64,000 nucleotides of DNA, from the NCBI GenBank assembly GCA_020746875.1, contig JAGTJL010000007.1, positions 806,001 through 870,000 of the forward strand, given 5' to 3'. This DNA is from Rhexocercosporidium sp. MPI-PUGE-AT-0058 (Eukaryota > Ascomycota > Leotiomycetes > Helotiales). Positions within the stretch are counted from its first letter, which is position 1. The number at the start of each line of letters is the position of its first letter. This document shows, in pieces, positions 48,632 through 61,191 of this stretch. A program made the position numbers and the translations under genes. Below the pieces are notes generated by a model, which saw only the letters and a list, made by a program, of their open reading frames with translations, was not told the DNA's origin and did not search any database.

Positions 48632-49932
48632 ATGCCTGCGTCTTCCAGCGATGGGTTGCGTGGCATAGATGCGGTCACCGCTATGATCGACCGACAATTT
48701 CGCGTATGTTGACCCTACTTAAGATTTATTTATTCCCAACTGACTTCTACGTAGCTCGAAGAACATCGCGATCGAAAACTCTTCCTCCGCCATGACAAAG
48801 AGAGATCTATTCCTGGAAACACCAGAACCATCGTAGTCAGGAGTATCTTCCCCCGATTTAATCTGATGAGCGGTATTCCATGGACTGGTCCGGGAGAGCC
48901 GCTGACCGAGTTTACCCTCTTCGGCGACTTACCCCGGGAGTTGCGCGATAAGATCTGGAAATGTGCCATGGTTGAAGGACGACTCATCAGGCTCGGCGGA
49001 AAGAAGATCATGTCCGACTACAGAGATACCCACAATCCATATCAATCGGACGGCGCGGAGAATAGTGAGAGAGGTCGAGACTCAACACCAAAGGCTAGCT
49101 CAGCTCAAATTTCAAAGGCTCTGACCGACACCGGTACGTACTGGTGCGATGATAGAGAGTTTATTGAGCTAATTTAGAAGACATTCGCATGCTAGAAACC
49201 ACCACCCACTGGGACAAAGCTTTCAAAACTATGCAAGATAATCTCAATGCAGTGAAGACAAACGCAGCTGGCGCTCGCAAAATGCACCCAAGACTGATCC
49301 CAGCGCTGCTACGAACCAATAAGGAGAGCCGAAAGATCGCATTGAAGTATTTCAGTCTCATCTTGAGCCCACAACGTGGTGGCAAGCCAATCTTCATTAA
49401 CTTCGCTGTTGACGCCCTTTGGGTTCAAGATGACTGGGACGTTCTCGTTCTTTGTGGATTTCAACTGCCGGAAGGCTTCACCAGCCACAATGCCCATTCA
49501 ATACCCGACCGATTGCCTGGACAGAAGAACCTCATTGAGGAGAACCTTCGATTCCTAGTTATCGATGATAGTCTGGAGTGCAGTACCATTGAAGGACTTG
49601 CTCGGTTCCGCAAGCTCGAGAGAATCATCATGCAACCAAAGAAGATATACAGTGGCAACGGCCAGAGTAGAAAATTCTTTAGTTATGACTCTAGCAGGGT
49701 CGTGGCTAATCTGAAAGAGCGCTGGGGCAAGGAGGATGAAAAGAGAGGGGCTAAAGCCAAACCTACTCAAATCCCTGACATCTTCTACTTCAAGGTGCTA
49801 GAGAGGGTTTTGATTGAGAATGGAACACGTGAGTCTGTTGCTTTGCCCTGTTAAACACGAGCTGACTTTTGAACAGCTGAGAATTCTCTGTTCTCCCACA
49901 ACGGAATGGCAGTGATGAATGATACGATCTGA
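48632..49932 (+). CDS. 2EXR-domain protein, four exons
   Basis: Exons 48632-48703, 48755-49133, 49178-49828 and 49877-49932 give 385 residues, all in phase (GTATGT, GTACGT and GTGAGT donors). After about 70 residues of linker comes PWTGPGEPLTEFTLFGDLPR followed by ELRDKIWKCA, the 2EXR signature. A second family block (LLRTNKESRKIALKYFSL, then FINFAVDALWVQDDWD) lies near residues 195-240. The C terminus closes with FYFKVLERVLIENGT plus a short last exon. Function unknown. It is followed on the same strand by a clear paralogue, so the pair arose by tandem duplication. Confidence 0.88.
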
Positions 49933-50564
49933 TGTGACACTCAAGGGCAGCTATGAAACTTGATTCAGTGTAGTGATGATTTACATTGCGGTTCATTAAC
50001 CAGGGTGAATTGAGGTCAGCTTGAAGTGCGTGTTTGGTGCGTTTGTAGGCAAGCATAGGTTTGCTCCTCCTTGTTTCAGTTGCAAATCAAAGTAAGCAAG
50101 CAAATAAATCTATTAATAAATCTTGTGTGGAATTCTAACATCTTTCTGCGTCTATGGTGTTTGCCTTGCTTTAGAAATTATGACGTGACGAGTAGCTGAA
50201 CCTTTAGGCCTCTCATTTGTATGAACCATTTTTAGACCGAGCTGTTAAATACGATTGAGACGTCTTTGAAGGCTGAATTCTAGTAAAGAAACAATACAAG
50301 TCAATGGCTTAAGGCAGATTGACCACTTGAGGCTGAGTAGCCTTACTCAGTCACCTTAATGCCTTACACTAAGGCTCGGTGCTGTGCTAGCCCGCCTTGT
50401 GACAAGGCTGTAAAATAGCGAACATACCCTTACCTCAAAGCCTTGCTTTCTCTTCCCCACAACCTTTCGAGCGTTTCCCTAAACACAAACCTGCGCCAAT
50501 ATTCCAGGACAGGTCTCTTAGAGGCCAATCGAACACAACCACATTTGTCAGTCGACAAAGCAAC
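49933..50564. other. Spacer between tandem 2EXR genes
   Basis: About 630 bp, no gene seen; promoter of the downstream paralogue. Confidence 0.5.
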
Positions 50565-52093
50565 ATGACGGTAAGATACCCCTTAGACATATCTCTTGCT
50601 TCACATCTTTTAGCTTTTCAGCTAGATAGGCGCCTAGCTAAATATACACAGGTTTTCAGCGAAGAAAACTGTGAAGCTACTCGCACTAGGTTGGAAGAGG
50701 GTAGAGCAGAATATAAGCTCCGCGCCTTGGCCAACATCAGGATTCTATTCATCGTCAAATTTGGGCCTAGATTCCCCAACACGCCTACTCTACCATGGTC
50801 AGGTCCTGGAGAACTGTTGGAGGAGTTCACTCTGTTTACTGAGCTACTGTTGGAGCTTAGGGATTTGATTTGTACACTCCCACCCCTGCTCTTCGTTGAT
50901 CAACATTCCTTCCGTGGAAGCTCCTGATGATTCAGACTTTTGGACTTTGTTGCTAATCTTCTCGATATCTAGGGTCCTACGCAGCGTCCGAAGCACGAAT
51001 GATCGAATTCGTAACTAAGGAGAAGTCCACGATCGATGGCGAATTGGAGACTTTCCGGGGTGAGAATATCGAGAGACACAGAGCAATGGGAGCCTTACCA
51101 CCAGGAATGGAGTCGAAGAAGACAAATGATGGTCAGGCCCGCAGTCGATCCAAAACCAGCAGACCAAGCTTTGGAGACAACACGGTCGCAGCAAATTCGG
51201 GAGAGGATACAATGACAGACTCTCGGTCACACGACAACATCAGAGAGCATATGAGAACCTACGCCTTTCCGCTTCTATCGGAATACCTCTTCCAGAAGTC
51301 TCAACAGATCGACTCAAGCAAAGAGAAGTTTATGGTACCAAGCGCGACGACGGGAAAAGCAGCAATTACGACAGAGTCGAAGGACCGTGAAACACTCCAT
51401 GGTGCCAATTTTCTCAGCGCAAACACACCACTCCCAAGATACGATGCACTTTTCCACTCAAAGTCGTTCATAGAATTGGCAAATGCTCTTGATACTCCTC
51501 TGCCAGAACCAACTGTATCCTTGAACCTGCCAGCTACCCTCCAAGTCAAACGGGAATCTCGGGCTATGGGTCTGAATTACTTCAAGCTCTCTCCCTACAA
51601 GGAGCGTGATGGAAACCCTGTCTATATCAACTACTCTGTGGATGAGTTTCGCCTTCGAAGTTGCAGAGCTCTAGAAGTCCTTTGTGGTATCAACAGCTTC
51701 ACGGAGAGAGTAAGAAAAAGTTATCCGAAGTTGTGCGCGGTCAAGGATGAGAATCGGAGCGATGCAGAATCAATATTGTGCTTCTTGAGTTTTCGGAGAT
51801 TTGACTACACCCCTCATCCTGATGTATCTAAATTGATCACTCGATTCCGCAACTTGAAGTTGGTTTCAATAGAGAAATTGGTACAAAGACACACTCCTCA
51901 AGTACACGCATTGCCGCGAGTCTCTGCTGGTTCGAGAATGGTTCAATATTTGGAGGGTCTTTGGAAGAAGGATGACGAGCAGAGAGGAATAGGATGCAAG
52001 CCAAACAAGATTCCTGTATGCAAGTACCCGGTAGCAGCACAGGCTCATTCAGTCCTTCTTCCAGGAACGATTGCGAACCGCAGGACACGGTAG
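50565..52093 (+). CDS. 2EXR-domain protein, tandem paralogue
   Basis: Exon 1 is only ATGACG (50565-50570), followed by a 51-bp intron. Exon 2 is 50622-50871 and exon 3 starts at 50973. The second splice (T|GTACAC .. CTAG|GG) recreates LRDLIWSYA, matching the 2EXR signature of the upstream neighbour; both share the preceding PW(S/T)GPGE...EFTLF. Exon 3 carries the second block (ATLQVKRESRAMGLNYFKLS, VYINYSVDEF). The simple reading ends at 52093, but a GTATGC donor at about 52016 and a KVLERVL-like continuation (QIQVLDRLC, about 52130-52165) suggest a further exon ending near 52174. The 3' end is therefore open. About 180 residues of polar insert separate the two family blocks, longer than in the neighbour. 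Confidence 0.8.
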
Positions 52094-52961
52094 GCTTTGG
52101 TTCATTTGAGGTTGTTGTGCAAATTCCGTTAGTACAAATACAAGTCCTTGATCGTCTTTGTTCTGACATGCCGTAAAGGGAGTGCTGGGTAATAAGTGGT
52201 GCCTAGAGGATAGAAGTAGTGAACCTAGTTCTAAGCAACCAAAATGTTTTCCAGAATCTTGTAAAATGATCTGGTCTCAATACCGTCAGCAGTTCAATGA
52301 AAAAGATGATGTATCATCACTGCTCTTTGGGCTTACCCAAGAAACTTATTGTGAATCTCCTCAACTTGGGTATGTTCTTTCCCTCGTCAGATCCACTATC
52401 ACTTCCCGATATTTTTTCATTGTCATGGTGGACGAAGTTTCAATCAGCTGGTAGCATCCAATGCAAGCATTGACAGTCCTTAGTTGTGTCCCACAGCATT
52501 AGAGAGAACCTTTAGCAGGTAAGGTAACTATTGCGAACATGTGGCGAGCCAAACTCAAAACAGCAACTAATTAAAGCAAAGAAATAGAGGCAGCTAGTTG
52601 GCTTCCGCTACGAACGGGAGCATTTAGCAAACTTACAAAACGAACATTTCAGGTTCACAAGTAAACAGACTATCCTCGGGTTGTAATTGACGCCAAACAA
52701 TGTAATTAGTGATACCAAGGTGCACAGAATACTAAGGGGAAAACGTCTTGATAGTGAAGTTGACGTGCACCCATGTGGTCCGTGCATTTTGTGGCCCGCG
52801 CCCCCCCCAAGCATCGTCATCAGGCGGCTGGGAATGCCTTCACTCTCGAACCGACATCTGCATATTCGAATCCTCCATCCCACCCCAACATTCACAACGA
52901 CAACAAAGACTCAGGGCAGTGACTGTTTGCTCGGCAAGCTCCAGCAGGAGCGAAATCGTGC
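52094..52961. other. Spacer and promoter of SNX41
   Basis: Apart from the possible last exon of the 2EXR paralogue up to about 52174, no gene is seen. Confidence 0.5.
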
Positions 52962-55113
52962 ATGATGTGGAACGACGAGGACAATAACCCTTATGGGACG
53001 AGCTTTGAGCGACGTGATTCAACCTCTTCGGCAGCCAACCCCAGCTCACCAGGCTCTCGTGAGTTCTCTTTCCCTTTTACTTTGTGCAAGTCGCAGAGAT
53101 GATGCAATCGATTTGCTTGAACGATGAGCCAGAAGCTGATCAAGAATGGCATGTTGTAGAGCACGGCTATGCGGGACCCCATACTCCCTCTACCAGCAGC
53201 GACGCCCATGATACAGAGACAGAAAATCGAGCTCAGCAGTACGACACCAGCGACGCAGGCAGTGATGATGAGTATGGGGGACCTATGAAAGAAGCTCCGA
53301 AGCGCAAGAAGGGTGGCTATGACAGTCGAATCGAGCAGATCCTCTACGAGAACCCCGATCTCCCGATTCTGATTGTTGATGCTGGAAAGAGCTTGGAGAG
53401 TGGTGGAAAATATATTGTCTATACTATTCGCACTGGTGTATGGGAGCCGCAATTCAAATGGGAGCTGTGCTAATGCCGTGCAGGACCTGGAAGTCAGAAG
53501 GAGATATTCGGAATTTGCATCCCTCCGAGATGCTCTCTCCCGTTTACATCCAACCCTGATCATGCCACCGATCCCCGAGAAGCATACAATGGCAGACTAC
53601 GCTGCAAACCCAACCAAGGCAAAGCAAGACCAGCAGATTATCGACCTACGGAAGCGCATGTTGGCCGTGTTCTTGAACAGATGTAGGCGTATGGATGAGG
53701 TCCGGAACGATGGGGTTTGGTGGAGATTCCTTGATCCAAACTCAAGCTGGGTATATGCGCTCTATTCGAGTCTCTAGGATATATGCTGACTGTTACAAGA
53801 ACGAGGTCTTACATTCTCATCCAATTGCATCCATTCCCAAATCCAACATGAAAGCCCCACCACTCGACCCCGCCAACCCCTCACCTGCTCACTCATTCCT
53901 CCCTGTCCCAGCTACATCTGCGAAGTTGAAGGCAGCTTCATCTTCTTCAACTAATGCTCAAGGCATGCCGAACCAACCCTCGGAATATGCTGCGAGTCCA
54001 TCAACAGCCGCGCATACCATACCAGGCATCCAAGTATTTGGTCGATTCCCCCCTGACTCTCAGCATTTGAGTGAACAAGATCTTGATCCATATTTTATCA
54101 ACTTCGAAGCTGGCACAAAAGAGCTCGAATTACTTCTTACGGGTCCAATCGAGAAGGTCAACCGGAGAACACTGCAACATCTGTCATCCCTGTCCTCGGA
54201 CCTGGCAGAGCTTGGCGCTAGATTCAATGGCTTTTCCTTGTCAGAACCATCTCCTTCTCTTGCAGCTGCAATTGAAAGGGTGGGACAAGCTGTTGACTCT
54301 TCCTATCTCGCAACAGAAGAATTATCGGGATCTTTGGGAGCAAGCTTCGCCGAGCCAATGAGAGAAAGTGCACAGTTTGCTGGTGTTGTCAGAAGTGTAC
54401 TACGATATCGAGTTCTGAAGCGTGTTCAGCAAGAAATGACCAACGATGAGCTGGCCAAGAAGAAAGCATTACTGGAGTCACTGGAACGAAGTGAGACGGA
54501 AGCTAAGAGAATCGAGCAGTACCTGAACAGCAGCGGTACGGGCAATCTTCCACGGCGATCAAACTCGTCTGCAAGGGACCCTCTCAGCACGAGGCGAGAG
54601 AATGTCCAAGAAGATACTGCATCCATTGACTCAGACTTTCCCCCAACCCACGGCGACGGTTCTAGCCCACCTTCAGCGACTCAAGGAGCGCCCGAAGATC
54701 CACCCAGCCCAGCCCACCGGAAAAGTTCAAGTGGAAACTTCATTACCAACAAGATTTTTGGTCGTATCAGTCATGCGGTTCATGGAGTGGTCGATGTTGA
54801 TCCCGAGAGAACGAGAAGAGACCAGATTGGCAAGACTAGAGAGTCCATTGAGCAACTGGAGCAGGCACAGCAAGCTTCAGAGCAAGATGTTCGGAATGCG
54901 AGTGCTGGGGTCTTGAAGGATTTGAAGCGATTCCAGGCGGAGAAGGAAGATGACTTGAGGCGGTATATGGTAAGTCCTTGACCTCCTTGAGAAGTAGGAG
55001 AACGCTTACATCTGCAGCTTGCATATGCCAAGAGTCAAATCGAGTGGGCGAAGAAGAACAAGGAGACGTGGGAGGAGGCCAAGTCGGAGATCAACAAGAT
55101 AGATGAGAGTTGA
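52962..55113 (+). CDS. SNX41: Sorting nexin, SNX41/ATG20 family
   Basis: Five exons, 52962-53058, 53097-53437, 53484-53750, 53800-54969 and 55018-55113, give 656 residues. A second ATG at 52965 starts MWNDEDNNPYGTSFE, a typical N terminus of fungal Snx41. The PX domain spans about residues 110-235: LPILIVDAGKSLE, then the phosphoinositide-binding RRRYSEFASLRDAL, and PPIPEKHTMADY. The C-terminal 400 residues are helical and BAR-like (LKRVQQEMTNDELAKKKALL). Snx41 pairs with Snx4 on endosomes to return cargo such as SNAREs to the Golgi, and relatives act in selective autophagy. The first intron is short (38 bp, or 32 bp with the alternative acceptor). Atg20 is the close alternative, but the N terminus favours Snx41. 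Confidence 0.92.
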
Positions 55114-55911
55114 GAGGCTGACGATGAGATGAGATGAGATAAGATCAGATGAAATGATGGTCGAGCATGAATTAAGATTCATGGATAGGGAGGTAATATC
55201 AATTCTGGTTTGACTGTTGAGAGCGAACAGGAGTCTATGATGGGCGGTGTAATTACGTTTGACTGCGAGCGAAGCAGAAATAGATCCCCCAATCGTTTCT
55301 TGCATCAAATGTGTCCTTTGGAAGGGCGGTATTGAGCGTTTGGCAGTCACCTGCATTCCTCTAAGTCAGATATTAACCTCGGGAGGAAGATCTCGGAAGC
55401 GGCAACACAATCATCAAGGCTCCTAGCTCCTAGTCACAGAGTTGACAGCGTGTTTAGCTACGTACGACGATGCTAATTACCAGGGAATTTAGAGTATTTC
55501 ATTAGTCCCAAGAGCCTTTACATGTGACATAATGTAGGCTCTGTTTCCATCTGAACTTTTATATGTGTGCTGTTCACGATAAACGCGCTCACGTTGTTGG
55601 ACCACACAAAGTGCCCAAATCATGTTGTATGACTGGATTATAATCATGTAAAGCTAATGCACCGATCAACAGCCAGTGGTCATCAAAGAGGGGGTGCCAG
55701 GTCCGGCTCAAAATCACTGTTGAAGCACGGGCCATTCCGAGCAAAATCCGGGGTAATGACGTACACATACCGAGCCATTCCAGCAACCAACTGTAGAAGA
55801 ATAATCACCCCCTCATCTTGTACATACTTTGCATACTTTATCAACCTTGACAGCCCCCGTCTATGAAGAGGAGTTTCCATACACTTTTAATATCACTCAC
55901 AAACCGCAATT
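55114..55911. other. Spacer
   Basis: About 800 bp; begins with a GAGATGAGATGAGATAAGAT-type repetitive stretch in the 3' UTR of SNX41. No gene seen. Confidence 0.5.
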
Positions 55912-57394
55912 ATGTCTTTCTCACAATACAACAGTCAATTGGTAACATTCCATACCATATCTCCTATGTTTGGAAAGCAGCAGCTAACAGCTCTAGGATG
56001 CCTTTGACTCCTATCACAAAGTTCAAGAACAATCTTCTTCTGCCCTCGATGGACCGGCCCTTCCAGCCCTTGGCCATGCTCTGGCGGGATCCACTGGCAC
56101 GGCTATCGCCAACCTGGCCATCTACCCTCTCGACCTTGTCATTACCCGTCTCCAAGTCCAACGTTCTCTTCGGAAATCGTCTACAACTGCCGATGAAGGA
56201 GAATACAAGGGCGTTCTCGATGCATTCGAGCAGATCTATAACAAGGAAGGAGGGTTGAGAGCGTTCTATGGAGGGGTTCTACAAGATACTGGCAAATCGA
56301 TTGCGGACTCGTTTCTATTCTTCCTATTCTATAACTACCTGAGGACCAACCGTCTACAAAAGAAAGGTCTTAATGCTACTACTCTCCCAGCACTCGACGA
56401 GTTGGGAGTGGGTGCTTTTGCCGGGGCTCTTTCCAAGATCTTCACTACACCCATCTCCAACATCGTTACACGCAAGCAAACGGCATCGATGATAGCAGCC
56501 CGATCCTCATCGACCAAACGTGAGCCAACAGTATCCGATATTGCTTCACAGATTCGCTCCGAGAAGGGACTTCAGGGATTCTGGTCTGGATACTCTGCAG
56601 CACTTGTCCTAACACTCAACCCAAGCATCACATTCTTCCTCTACGAAACTTTCAAACGTACTCTCCTTCCCCGTGCCCAACGCGATGATCCAGGAGCCCG
56701 GGTTACCTTCTTGATGGCTGCATGTAGCAAAGCCATCGCCTCATCTATCACATACCCATTCGCCCTCGCAAAAGCCCGCGCTCAAACCTCATCCAAGCCA
56801 CCAGTCGACAAGGAGAACGCCGAGATAGTGATGGAAGAAGTCGAGAAAAGCCGCAACAATTCTGACGCTGGGAAAGCTGGGAAAGATGCCAAGAAGCTTG
56901 CGAAGAACAGCACAGTTTTCAATACCATCCTCCGCATCTACCGCACCGAGGGCGCTTCGGCTCTCTACGAAGGTGTCTGGGGCGAGATCTTTAAGGGTTT
57001 CCTCACGCATGGCACGACTATGATCATCAAAGAGCAGATTCACAAGCTGATCATCCAAGCTTACTACATGGTCCTCAAAGCACTGAATAAATACCCCAGT
57101 CCTACTGACTTGGCTAAACAAGCCGGTGATGCCGTCATGAATGCTAGTGAGAAGGGAGGTGAGTATCTCAAGGAGGGCTATGAAAATGTCGCTGAGCGCG
57201 TAGGAATCACTACCGAGCGTGCGAGTGTGTTGGCGAATAATTCTACTGAGGCTGCGAAGACAGCGAATGATTTTTCTCGTAAGGAGGCCGGGAACTTGCT
57301 AGGCAATGCACAGGAGATGTTAGGTGGGAAGATTGAAGAGGCTGGTCATGCGTTGAAGAATACGGAGGTGAATGAAATTAAGAAGGATGAGTAA
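55912..57394 (+). CDS. Peroxisomal-type adenine nucleotide carrier (mitochondrial carrier family)
   Basis: Two exons, 55912-55941 and 55997-57394, give 475 residues; the first encodes only MSFSQYNSQL. Three carrier repeats are visible with signatures YPLDLVITRLQ, TPISNIVTRKQ and YPFALAKARAQ; the last two are divergent at the acidic position, which is typical of the Pmp47/Ant1 branch. Members import ATP into peroxisomes in exchange for AMP to activate fatty acids. The third repeat holds a charged insert (EKSRNNSDAGKAGKDAKK). After the last helix (about residue 378) comes a tail of about 95 residues (GGEYLKEGYENVAERVG) resembling amphipathic LEA-type helices, which carriers normally lack. The transporter family is certain; the peroxisomal location is inferred. 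Confidence 0.88.
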
Positions 57395-58032
57395 CGAATG
57401 AGTATGTTTGATAGGATGGTGGAATGGGACGCCAAAATGTAATATGTTGGGTCAGGATGGGCAATTGGAGGTTATGTCTTTCCTTTTGAGAAACGGTTGG
57501 ACGGATGGGTTTGACGGCCATAGGAAATCAATACAGCCATTACGCTTCTTAAATTGTAGTTACGAATAATGGAGATCTCGACAGCGTTCAATTCAGTTGC
57601 CATTTGCCAAGGTTTTGAAGCCCTGGATTGTCCTCCGGTAGGCCGAAGCTGGTTGCACTTTTTGCCCAGATACTCGGTCTTTACGGTGGTGCCTTTAAAT
57701 TCCCATTGCTTTCGTTATATACCATACAACCGCGCCCCGAGCATTTTCGAATACGTTTTACTTACGTACTGCATGCTCAATCTATAATTGTCGTTAAATG
57801 AACAGTTACCGGCTCCTTCCTACCAGCTCCACAACACAACAAATACCTCGGCTAACCCCTGAAGCCAAGCCGAATCAGTAAATAGGGAGTTTACGTCATC
57901 CACAACAACTCTCTGCTATCCGTCCCAATCTAATGCAAACCAATCCGATCTCCATCACCCTATCGAAAACGTGATATTCCTCTCCCATTACATTCCTATA
58001 TCCTGCATGCCATCCCAAACCCCGGCCTCAAA
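57395..58032. other. Spacer between two carrier genes
   Basis: About 640 bp; the right end is C/A-rich leader of CTP1. No gene seen. Confidence 0.5.
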
Positions 58033-59212
58033 ATGGCACCACAAGACACCCCACCCATAGTGTCCATCATCTCAGGTGGAATAGCAGGTGGCGTGGAAGG
58101 CTTTCTAACCTACCCCTTCGAATTCGCCAAAACCCGCACCCAGCTCGGCCAACTCCCCAACTCCACCCAAACCCCCCTCAAAAAACCCTCCCGGAACCCC
58201 TACCTCATAATTATCCGAATTTACAAAACAGAAGGTTTCCGCGCCCTCTACAAAGGCTGCCCCGTCCTCGTTATCGGCAGCGTCGGTAAAGATGCAGTCC
58301 GGTTCTTGTCATTTGATACGGTGAAGAATTATTTCCGCTCCCCAGAAGACGGAACCTTGACGCCAACGAACAACATGCTTGCCGGCATGACCGCCGGCGT
58401 GCTCGCGTCCATCTTCGCCGTCACTCCCACGGAACGGATCAAAACGGCTTTAATAGACGATGCGCGCGTGGGCTCTTCACAGGTATACACGAGTACCAGT
58501 CATGCTATCAAGGAGATTCTGAGGGAAGATGGGGTCAAGGGTTTGTATAGGGGGTTTGTGGGCACGACGTTGAAACAGGCGAGTTCGACGGGGCTGCGCA
58601 TGGGGAGTTATAATATTGTTAAGGATTGGGAGGTGAGGAGGGGGTGGGAGCAGGGGACGGGGGTTAATTTTGTGAATGGGGCGTTTGCGGGGGTGGTTAC
58701 TACGCTTTTGAGTATGCCATTTGATACTATTAAGACGAGGTGAGACTTTCATTTATTCGTATTGGAGAGTTTGGCTTGAGGTTTTCAGGGAAGTTCTGGT
58801 ATGGAAAGGGGAAGGGGAGACTGCAGACGCATGGAAGGGAGACTTTGAATCTGGGATGAAGACCTGAACTAGAGATGAAGAGTGTGCTCATTTGTATAAC
58901 AGGAGTCAAAGTGCTAAAGTAACGACGACGATGCAAGCGATCACGGGAGTCTGGTATGAAAATGGGATTCGAGGCTATTGGAAGGGAACTGTCATGAGGT
59001 TGAGCAGGACGGTGTTCAGTGGAGGTAAGCTCAGAGTCATCGGTCTTCCCTCTCACTTGCTGGTTTCTGTGTCTGTCTGAGTACTTCAAGAATTATCAAG
59101 CTTGCCTCCGCAAGTTCTCGGAAATCTTGGCTGATGAAGGACCTGTCTAGGTATTCTATTCACGACCGCTGAGGCTGTAGCTAAGGTCCTGAATCCACTA
59201 GTTGGAAGGTGA
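58033..59212 (+). CDS. CTP1: Mitochondrial tricarboxylate (citrate) carrier
   Basis: Three exons, 58033-58739, 58903-59024 and 59151-59212, give 296 residues, the usual length. Three carrier repeats show YPFEFAKTRTQL, TPTERIKTALIDDAR and MPFDTIKTRSQS. The TPTERIKTALIDDAR segment is characteristic of the citrate transport protein, as are FLSFDTVKNYF and GLYRGFVGTTLKQ. The protein exports citrate from the matrix across the inner membrane, usually against malate, supplying cytosolic acetyl-CoA. Splices are GTGAGA..CAG (inside the third signature) and GTAAGC..TAG, both in phase. The last exon ends AVAKVLNPLVGR. It is on the same strand as the upstream carrier, but the two are not close paralogues. 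Confidence 0.94.
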
Positions 59213-59977
59213 TGCAAAACTCGTGAGAGGGCTGGCAAGTTCGTCTCGCTTGATATGAAAACTAGACGTTGAAGGTAGAGAGAAACCCCCCGCACCTGCA
59301 CAAAAACACGCAGAAATTTCATTGGTATCAGAAGACACACACAGTCCACCTGTGATTTCAAGATATCTCTCTTCTTATTTTGTCACTTGCGCCTAGACGG
59401 CAATGAAGAGGTGCGAGTGTTAAATTTTAAACACTCAACTTCGAGATTTGATGTGCCATCCAACATAGGCGTTAGATCTTCTTGAAGAAAATTGTGAAGA
59501 ACTACTTGATAGATTAGTAGATGCTTTAAGGTTATACTCTAGGCTTCTTGTGACTGGTGGTCTTAGCTAGTGATCAAATAATGGTTTAAAGACGTCATAC
59601 TTGATTGAGGGACCGAATGCAATCGATGATACTAGGCTCACAATGTTGACGCGGAATCTATGATGGCTGTTTATTCTTGATGCATATTCTAAGTCCCCAG
59701 AAGAAAATCTACTAATTGAGGATACATGCGGGCTAATGATTGAATTGGAGAAAGTCACAATCAGACATGGCTTTGTCAAGCGGAAGTTGTGATTGTTGAG
59801 GTGTCACTTGAGAGTTTGAGGAATGCTTGGTCACCTCTTAGAGGGTCAATTTCAAGGCCATGCCGGACTGTGGGGAAGATCGAAGTGCGATCAGTCCAAC
59901 TGATTTCTATGAATTATGCGCAGACCATGGTATCAAAGCGCCAGAAGAAAGCGCCAGATCCCAAACAAAAGGATGTG
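59213..59977. other. Spacer between convergent genes
   Basis: About 760 bp between the ends of CTP1 (plus) and the NOSIP-like gene (minus). No gene seen. Confidence 0.5.
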
Positions 59978-61191
59978 CTAGCATTGGAAGCTAATTCCCA
60001 TTCGATCAACGACATTGGTTCCGCCTGAAGCGAAACCTGTTCCCTCGCACTTGATTTCAACCAAACCCGGATTGATCTTCTCCTTCTCGGTCTTGCCGTT
60101 CTCATTGGCCAGCTTCGAAGCCTTGCCTTTCCTCTCGGTTAGATCAGCCTCGCACACGTAGCAAGCCACCGCGTTATGGTCCACATCAGGCGCGTGAGGA
60201 TCATGGACGCCGGTGGGCGTCATAAACTTGGACACGCAATTCTTGCAGAGAACATGGCCGCAGGGTTTTGCTAACATTGCCTTGGAGGTGTTGCTAAGCG
60301 CCTTCTTGCATGATGGACAGATTCGCTGAACTGTCTTCTTAGCGGCGTCCTTCTCCTCAGTGAACTTTACCTCAATCAAGGTGTGTAGCGAATAGTTGTG
60401 GGGTTTGTCAGCTTGAGAGGCTGGGCATACTGGAGACAGTTTGGCTTTCTTGAAGATGGTGTGCAGAGCGGTCTTTGTGTTGGAAGAAGGCGTGATTGAT
60501 GGGACCCAAAATGATGGCAGAGTTGTCTTGGATGCCTTTCGTACCTTATGTCAGCCAATGGACACCACCATGTGGAAAGAGAGAAAGAGACAACATACCT
60601 TTTCGTCATCAATGGCCTTTCTTGCCTTTGTTCTCTCATCACGAGCAATGCGAAGAAGTTCATCTTCATCAAGCTCAAACTTCCTCTTTTCGCCCCTCTT
60701 TCCTCCTACCACATCCTCTTCAACGATGATCTTGCCGGCTTCCCTACTAACGATCTGTTGATCGCCGGAAGTACCTTTCATTTTGGCCTCCAATCCCATT
60801 TGGGTCCTTTCAAAGTCTTGGACAGCCCTTTCCTTCGCTTCGGCATCCTCTCTTTCTCTGTCTACATCAGCATCTTTCTCCACTTTCTCTCTCTCCCTTT
60901 CCAGACGCTTGATTTCTTTCTTCTGGGAGAGAATGTTGTTCAAAGCGCACTCCCTGCAGAAGATATCTCCATGCAAGCAAGACACCGGAGATACTGCTGG
61001 CTGGAGACATAGTCTACAGGAGGCAAATGGCAAGAAAGAATCTCTTGAGAGGCGAGCGGAAGTAGAGTTCCATGCTGCCTTGGCCTGTTCTCTTTCATGG
61101 GATGTGAAAACAGCACGGGATGTGTTGCGTTTGCCTATGCAAGTTAGTTGTATCCCACTGGTTTTTCGGACCAATACTAACTGTGGGACAT
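59978..61191 (-). CDS. NOSIP-family RING/U-box protein
   Basis: Three exons, 61191-61182, 61134-60599 and 60544-59978, give 370 residues. The first exon encodes MSH only; the splice gives [19 protein letters not shown], the conserved NOSIP N terminus. An atypical N-terminal zinc-binding domain follows ([19 protein letters not shown], then [11 protein letters not shown] at about residues 40-75). A Glu/Lys/Arg coiled coil comes next ([19 protein letters not shown]), then a C-terminal RING/U-box ([32 protein letters not shown]). The family are ubiquitin ligases also found in late spliceosomes; the name comes from the human nitric-oxide-synthase-interacting protein. The role in fungi is inferred. 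It is divergent to the tafazzin gene. Confidence 0.9.
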
